A stretch of DNA of 64,000 nt from assembly GCF_927798215.1 (NCBI RefSeq), contig NZ_CAKMMW010000015.1:124001-188000 (forward strand). The letters are read 5' to 3'. Below are positions 60,005-64,000 of the stretch, piece by piece. The translations under genes were made by a program, and so were the position numbers. The first letter of the stretch is position 1. Every line of letters begins with the position of its first letter. Under the pieces are notes generated by a model. The model made no database searches, was not told where the DNA came from, and saw only the letters and a list, made by a program, of their open reading frames with translations. This stretch comes from Paenibacillus_E allorhizoplanae. Its GTDB lineage: Bacteria; Bacillota; Bacilli; Paenibacillales; NBRC-103111.

Positions 60005-60898
60005 TTAGCCTTTAACGGCACCAACTGTCAATCCTTTGATCAAGTATTTCTGGAAGAATGGGAAAGCGAACAACATTGGGCCTGCTGCCAGAATGGCAAT
60101 CCCCATACGGGAAGATTCAGCTGGAATCGCACTCATATCAATGCTGATACCTGCTTGCATATTTTTCGTTAAAAACTCGATATTAGACATGATTCGCTGC
60201 AAGTAGTATTGAAGCGGAATCAGATTCTCATTTTGAATGTACAGCATGGCCAGCCACCAATCATTCCAGTAAGCTAGGGCATAGAACAATCCTACGGTCG
60301 CTAGTGCCGGCTTGGAAAGTGGAAGAACAATTCGCACGAAGGTGCTCAGTTCGGAAGATCCATCGATTTTGGCAGACTCAATAATTTCAAAAGGCAACCC
60401 ATCCATAAAGCCCTTCATGAGCATCGTAAACCAAGCGCTGACCCCATACGGAAGTATTAAGGCCCAGATCGTATCTTGCAGGTGCAACACGCTGGTCATA
60501 ACGATATACGAAGGAACTAATCCCGCATTGAAGAGCAACGTGAAGAAGACGAAGTAGCCTGTGATACGGCTATACCGATAATCCTTTCGAGTCATGATAT
60601 AAGCCAAGGAAGAAGTGAGTATCAAGCTTAACACGGTTCCTACGACTGTCACAAAAATCGTCACCATATAGGATTGAAGCAGTGCCTTCGGCGTTTGAAA
60701 AATATAGGAATACGCGACAAACGTAATGCGCTCCGGGATCAGCTGGTAACCAAATTTGGCGATGTCCCCATCGAAGGAGAGTGAGACCGAAATAACGTAC
60801 AGCATCGGATAGATGAACAGGATGGATAAAACCATAAAGAATAGAATGATCAGCCAGTTATTTTCTGACTTTTTCTTGATAGATGAACGCACCGCCAC
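60005..60898 (-). CDS. LplC/YtcP-type carbohydrate ABC permease
   Basis: A 297-residue membrane subunit with six spans. The EAA loop reads IIESAKIDGSSELSTFVRIVLP and the C-terminus ends KGLTVGAVKG. Starts GTG 60898 or GTG 60892 are both possible; the AGGAGG site is 3 or 9 nt away, favouring the second. It follows its partner permease by 8 nt. Confidence 0.9.
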   Translation of the reverse strand: MAVRSSIKKKSENNWLIILFFMVLSILFIYPMLYVISVSLSFDGDIAKFGYQLIPERITFVAYSYIFQTPKALLQSYMVTIFVTVVGTVLSLILTSSLAYIMTRKDYRYSRITGYFVFFTLLFNAGLVPSYIVMTSVLHLQDTIWALILPYGVSAWFTMLMKGFMDGLPFEIIESAKIDGSSELSTFVRIVLPLSKPALATVGLFYALAYWNDWWLAMLYIQNENLIPLQYYLQRIMSNIEFLTKNMQAGISIDMSAIPAESSRMGIAILAAGPMLFAFPFFQKYLIKGLTVGAVKG

Positions 60899-60906
60899 CC
60901 TCCTCC

Positions 60907-61836
60907 TTAGAACAACGCATGATCTTTACTAAATTTCCTGACGAGTAAGTTCGTCGATACGACTAGAATTAAGCCAACCACTGCTTGGTACAAGCTAGCG
61001 GCGGACGCCATGCCTAGGTCACCAACGACTCGCAACGAGCGAAACACATACGTATCTACGACATCTGTCGTCGGGTATAACATCCCTGCATCTCGGGGCA
61101 CGAAGTAGAATAATCCGAAATCCGAGTAGAATATGCGGCCCACATTGAGCATGAACAACATCGTTATCAGCGGCAAAATGAGCGGGATCGAGATCTTCCG
61201 GATTTGCTGTAATCGCGAAGCTCCATCTATGGAAGCTGCCTCATAATAACTGTTGTCGATAGACAGCAGGCCAGTAAAGAAGATGATGGCGGTGTAGCCG
61301 ACATTTTTCCATAAATAGGTGAGTGTTAAAATGAGGGGCCAATAGCCTGGCTTACTGTACCAGTCGATTGGGGCGACATGGAACTGATCCAATACCTTAT
61401 TGATCACACCAAAGGATGGATTCAGCAAAATGTAGCTGACGAAACCGACGACGACCCACGAAAGAAAATAAGGAAAAAACAAGATCGTCTGGAACAGCTT
61501 CACCCATCTCCGACCCAACTCTGCCAGCAATAATCCAATGACTAAAGCGCAGGACATGCCCACAACGATAAACAATCCATTTAATAGCAGTGTGTTTCGT
61601 GTAATCCTTAGTGCATCTTGTGAGTTGAAGAAAAACTTGAAGTTATGCAGCCCAACCCAATCGCTTCCCCAAATGCCTTTGGCGTAGTTGATATCTTTGA
61701 ATGCGATCACGATACCGTACATAGGTAAGTAGTAAAAGATAAACACCACAATGATGGCCGGCAATCCGATTACAAACAAACTTCTTGCCTTCCAGAAATG
61801 CTTCGATTCTTTGCGTATAGCTGAGAAGATCCCCAA
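60907..61836 (-). CDS. LplB/YteP-type carbohydrate ABC permease
   Basis: A 309-residue first gene of this importer operon. TTG start with AGGAGG 8 nt upstream. Typical N-terminal span LFVIGLPAIIVVFIFYYLP and loop YEAASIDGASRLQQIRKISIP. No regulator or catabolic gene accompanies this importer, so its substrate cannot be guessed. Confidence 0.9.
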   Translation of the reverse strand: MGIFSAIRKESKHFWKARSLFVIGLPAIIVVFIFYYLPMYGIVIAFKDINYAKGIWGSDWVGLHNFKFFFNSQDALRITRNTLLLNGLFIVVGMSCALVIGLLLAELGRRWVKLFQTILFFPYFLSWVVVGFVSYILLNPSFGVINKVLDQFHVAPIDWYSKPGYWPLILTLTYLWKNVGYTAIIFFTGLLSIDNSYYEAASIDGASRLQQIRKISIPLILPLITMLFMLNVGRIFYSDFGLFYFVPRDAGMLYPTTDVVDTYVFRSLRVVGDLGMASAASLYQAVVGLILVVSTNLLVRKFSKDHALF

Positions 61837-62169
61837 GTATGCTGCCTCCTTCTGTCTGGGTTATCATGCGTCCTCTTTGCGATTTCATCATACGAAATCG
61901 GCCCACGAATTGGATACTGCTCATTTTTGCTCGGGTAAAAATAGACTGTAAGATTTGAAATTCGGAGGAATTTTTACTGTACTATTTTTGTGAGGAGAGT
62001 GGATAAACCCTGGTAGATTGCGGATTTGGTGGAGATGAGTGCTTATGTGAGGTAGATGAAATGATGCGGACGACCGAGTGCAATATCGGTCTTGAGAATG
62101 ATCATATATAACTGAGTATGTAATATACTGTTTATATGATCCACAATTCAAAGAACGGGGAGATAACGA
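61837..62169. other. Divergent intergenic region with two dyads
   Basis: Separates the sugar importer (minus) from the Drr-type exporter (plus). It contains an inverted repeat GTAAAAAT/ATTTTTAC (61935-61977) and a near-palindrome AGTATGTAATATACT (62115-62129) about 40 bp before the exporter start. The latter could be an operator for a drug-responsive repressor. No gene seen. Confidence 0.45.
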
Positions 62170-63060
62170 ATGACAACGAATTCCATTGAAGTAAGCGGCT
62201 TACGCAAAAGCTTTGGCAAACAAACCGTATTGGATGGCATCGATTTACAGGTAGCGAAGGGGTCCATATTTGCATTGCTCGGGCCAAATGGAGCAGGAAA
62301 AACGACGCTAATCAACATTCTATCAACGTTATCTGAACCGGATGCGGGCTATGCGCGAATCGAAGGGTATGATGTCATCGCTGACCGCAAGATCGTGCGG
62401 GGATCGATCTCGCTCACGGGGCAATTCGCAGCGGTGGATGAAGTATTGACGGGACACGAGAATATCATCATGATGTGCCGGTTAGCTGGCTTATCTGCTG
62501 ACGAGTCCCGCATTCGAGCAGCGGAGCTGCTGAAGCAGTTCGAGCTGGAAGCCGCAGCTGGCAAGCGTGTGAAATCTTACTCCGGCGGCATGCGCCGCAG
62601 GTTGGATCTGGCCGTCAGCCTTGTCGTTAGTCGTCCGGTGCTTTTCCTCGACGAGCCGACGACGGGCTTAGATACGGTCAGCCGCCGCTCCCTGTGGGAG
62701 ACGATTCTGCGGTTGAAGCAGCAAGGCATGACGATTCTGTTGACGACGCAATATTTGGAAGAAGCCGATCAGCTTGCAGACGAAATCGCCGTCCTGAATC
62801 ATGGACGCATCGTCGCATCCGGCTCCGCGGAGTCCTTGAAAGCTCGTGTTGGCGGCGAAGTCATCGAGCTCAGGAATGCCTTGGATGAGGTCATCCTATC
62901 CATACCGACGAGCGGCACCGTGCAAGATGTTAGCCAAACATTGAACGAGATCGCGGGTTCGTGCCCGCCAGGTACACGCGTCTTCATTCGCAAGCCAAGC
63001 ATGGACGACGTCTTTCTTGCGTTGACGACAACTAATAACAAGGAGGCTTCCCTCGTATGA
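62170..63060 (+). CDS. DrrA-type ABC exporter ATPase
   Basis: A 296-residue ATPase of the daunorubicin-resistance/ABC-2 group. Walker A is GPNGAGKTT near residues 41-49, then the signature SGGMRRRLDLA, Walker B LFLDEPTTGLD and H-loop TTQYLEEADQL, where TQYLEEA is characteristic of DrrA proteins. A C-terminal regulatory extension of about 80 residues follows. Ribosome site GGGGAG. It overlaps the permease gene by 4 nt (ATGA). It powers export of drugs or lipophilic metabolites. Confidence 0.93.
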   Translation: MTTNSIEVSGLRKSFGKQTVLDGIDLQVAKGSIFALLGPNGAGKTTLINILSTLSEPDAGYARIEGYDVIADRKIVRGSISLTGQFAAVDEVLTGHENIIMMCRLAGLSADESRIRAAELLKQFELEAAAGKRVKSYSGGMRRRLDLAVSLVVSRPVLFLDEPTTGLDTVSRRSLWETILRLKQQGMTILLTTQYLEEADQLADEIAVLNHGRIVASGSAESLKARVGGEVIELRNALDEVILSIPTSGTVQDVSQTLNEIAGSCPPGTRVFIRKPSMDDVFLALTTTNNKEASLV

Positions 63061-63908
63061 GCGATTTCCAATCCGTAAAGAACCTACAGCCATTGAATTC
63101 GAACAACCTGCAACCCCTAAACATGAATAATCTTCAAACTATGCCAAAGCCTGCTTCTTTCGCAGCAACCAACACCGTCTTCATCGGACGCAGTATTCGT
63201 CACAGCTTGCGTAACATTGAGTCGCTCATGATGGCTATCATGCTGCCCGTTATGCTCATGCTGCTGTTTACCTATATATTCGGCGGCGCCCTTGATCCGA
63301 GCGGCAATTATGTGAACTATGTCGTCCCAGGCATCATCTTATTGTGCGCAGGCTTCGGTTCATCCAGCACGGCTGTTGATGTAGCAAGCGACATGACCAA
63401 TGGCATTATCAACCGTTTCCGGACCATGCCGATCAGCAGCATCAGCGTCATTACGGGTCATGTCGCGGCAAGCCTTGCTCGTAACTTGCTGGCCACATGT
63501 ATGGTTATCGGGGTTGCCCTGCTTGTTGGTTTTCGTCCCAACGCGACATTCATCGAATGGCTTGGAGCCATTGGTGTCATCATTTTATTCATTCTGACGT
63601 TTACCTGGCTTTTCGCTGCGATTGGCCTCGTCACGGGCAGCCCTTCTGCCGCCAGCGGCTACGGCTTTGCTCTACTGTTCCTCCCTTATCTGTCCAGCGC
63701 ATTCGTTCCAACGAATACCATGCCATCTTGGATGCAAGGTTTTGCTAACCATCAGCCTATCACACCGGTCATTGAGACGATTCGCGGTCTGCTAATGGGT
63801 ACACCGGTGCTGCATAACGGTTGGTGGGCTATCGGCTGGTGTTCAGTCCTGCTGGTTATGTCCATTGGTTGGTGTCTCCTGGCGTTCCGTAGGAAAAGCG
63901 GGAAGTGA
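63057..63908 (+). CDS. DrrB-type ABC-2 exporter permease
   Basis: A 283-residue membrane partner of the DrrA-type ATPase. A Gln/Asn/Leu-rich N-terminus with three repeats of LQPLN/LQTM-like pieces precedes six spans; ABC-2 features include IMLPVMLMLLFTYIFGGAL and FLPYLSSAFVPTNTMPSWMQGFANHQP. The NNLQPLN repeats are unusual and probably a recent slippage expansion in a non-conserved tail. Confidence 0.92.
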   Translation: MSDFQSVKNLQPLNSNNLQPLNMNNLQTMPKPASFAATNTVFIGRSIRHSLRNIESLMMAIMLPVMLMLLFTYIFGGALDPSGNYVNYVVPGIILLCAGFGSSSTAVDVASDMTNGIINRFRTMPISSISVITGHVAASLARNLLATCMVIGVALLVGFRPNATFIEWLGAIGVIILFILTFTWLFAAIGLVTGSPSAASGYGFALLFLPYLSSAFVPTNTMPSWMQGFANHQPITPVIETIRGLLMGTPVLHNGWWAIGWCSVLLVMSIGWCLLAFRRKSGK

Positions 63909-63929
63909 GTAAGGCTAACACAAGTCGAA

Positions 63930-64000
63930 ATAGGGTTATGCGATCGTTCTAATTGGTGAAATAATGCGATTTAGCCCCAAATAACGTTATGGCATAGCGC
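63930..64000. repeat. Possible intergenic repeat at window edge
   Basis: After the exporter genes there are two related 9-mers TTATGCGAT and TAATGCGAT about 30 bp apart, then AAATAACGTTATGGCAT. The style resembles dispersed intergenic palindromic repeats of Paenibacillus genomes, but only this copy is in the window and it runs to the edge. Confidence 0.35.

Noticed and set aside
1..64000. CRISPR array, insertion sequence, prophage, tRNA or rRNA
   Set aside because: No regularly spaced identical repeats with unique spacers, no transposase or integrase motifs, and no tRNA/rRNA-like sequence were noticed on reading; the 51-bp-spaced units are degenerate and inverted, unlike CRISPR.

Overview
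The window looks like chromosomal DNA of a Paenibacillaceae-type Firmicute. This is inferred from strong AGGAGG-type ribosome sites with frequent GTG/TTG starts, YesM/YesN two-component pairs beside sugar-binding lipoproteins, many carbohydrate (CUT1/LplABC-like) ABC importers without their own ATPase, and a PadR/HAAS-FtsW pair. No rRNA, tRNA, CRISPR array or insertion sequence was seen. From about 6.6 kb to 25.3 kb and from 28.3 kb to 61.8 kb every gene reads on the minus strand.

Region 1 (1-11.5 kb) is a fructan locus: lipoprotein, sensor kinase, response regulator, secreted GH32 levanase/inulinase-like enzyme, two permeases, fructokinase and a cytoplasmic GH32 sucrose/fructo-oligosaccharide hydrolase cut by the window edge. 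A plus-strand Phd/RelE-type toxin-antitoxin pair sits inside it.

Region 2 (12-21.8 kb) is a sulfonate-type sulfur scavenging locus. It has an SsuB-like ATPase, two SsuC-like permeases, an SsuA-like lipoprotein, two paralogous pairs of fumarate/APS-reductase-like flavoprotein plus 2x[4Fe-4S] ferredoxin, a nitroreductase and an MFS exporter. No SsuD monooxygenase is present.

Region 3 (21.9-28.1 kb) holds unrelated genes: a barrel-repeat protein, an ArsB/NhaD-type transporter, a DUF2935 protein, PadR plus FtsW/RodA-HAAS, and a basic low-complexity repeat protein.

Region 4 (28.3-49.2 kb) is a large sulfated-glycan island. It has five Cys-type sulfatases without signal peptides, a formylglycine-generating enzyme (FGE), two sugar ABC importers, a GH27 enzyme, a secreted protein of unknown fold, a Gfo/Idh/MocA dehydrogenase, a sugar isomerase/epimerase and an AraC regulator. 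The sugars appear to be imported still sulfated and desulfated in the cytoplasm.

Region 5 (49.5-58 kb) has gene remnants, a Nif3-like protein, DUF402 and nucleotidyltransferase-like proteins, an orphan sugar-binding lipoprotein next to a GGDEF-EAL receptor, and a TerD-vWA protein. Region 6 (58.3-61.8 kb) is another LplABC-type importer. Region 7 (62.2-63.9 kb) is a Drr-type ABC exporter on the plus strand.

The most interesting signal is a short leader-RNA architecture shared by exactly three operons: sulfonate uptake, the second flavoprotein/ferredoxin set, and the FGE/sulfatase island. It is an invariant CCGT-N4-ACGG mini-hairpin fused directly to an intrinsic terminator that begins GAGRCG, placed upstream of the first gene. 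This suggests a common sulfur-responsive attenuator. A second unexplained structure is a family of about 190-bp imperfect palindromes, each carrying four copies of a ~25-bp motif at fixed 51/~62/51-bp spacing, found in three intergenic regions.
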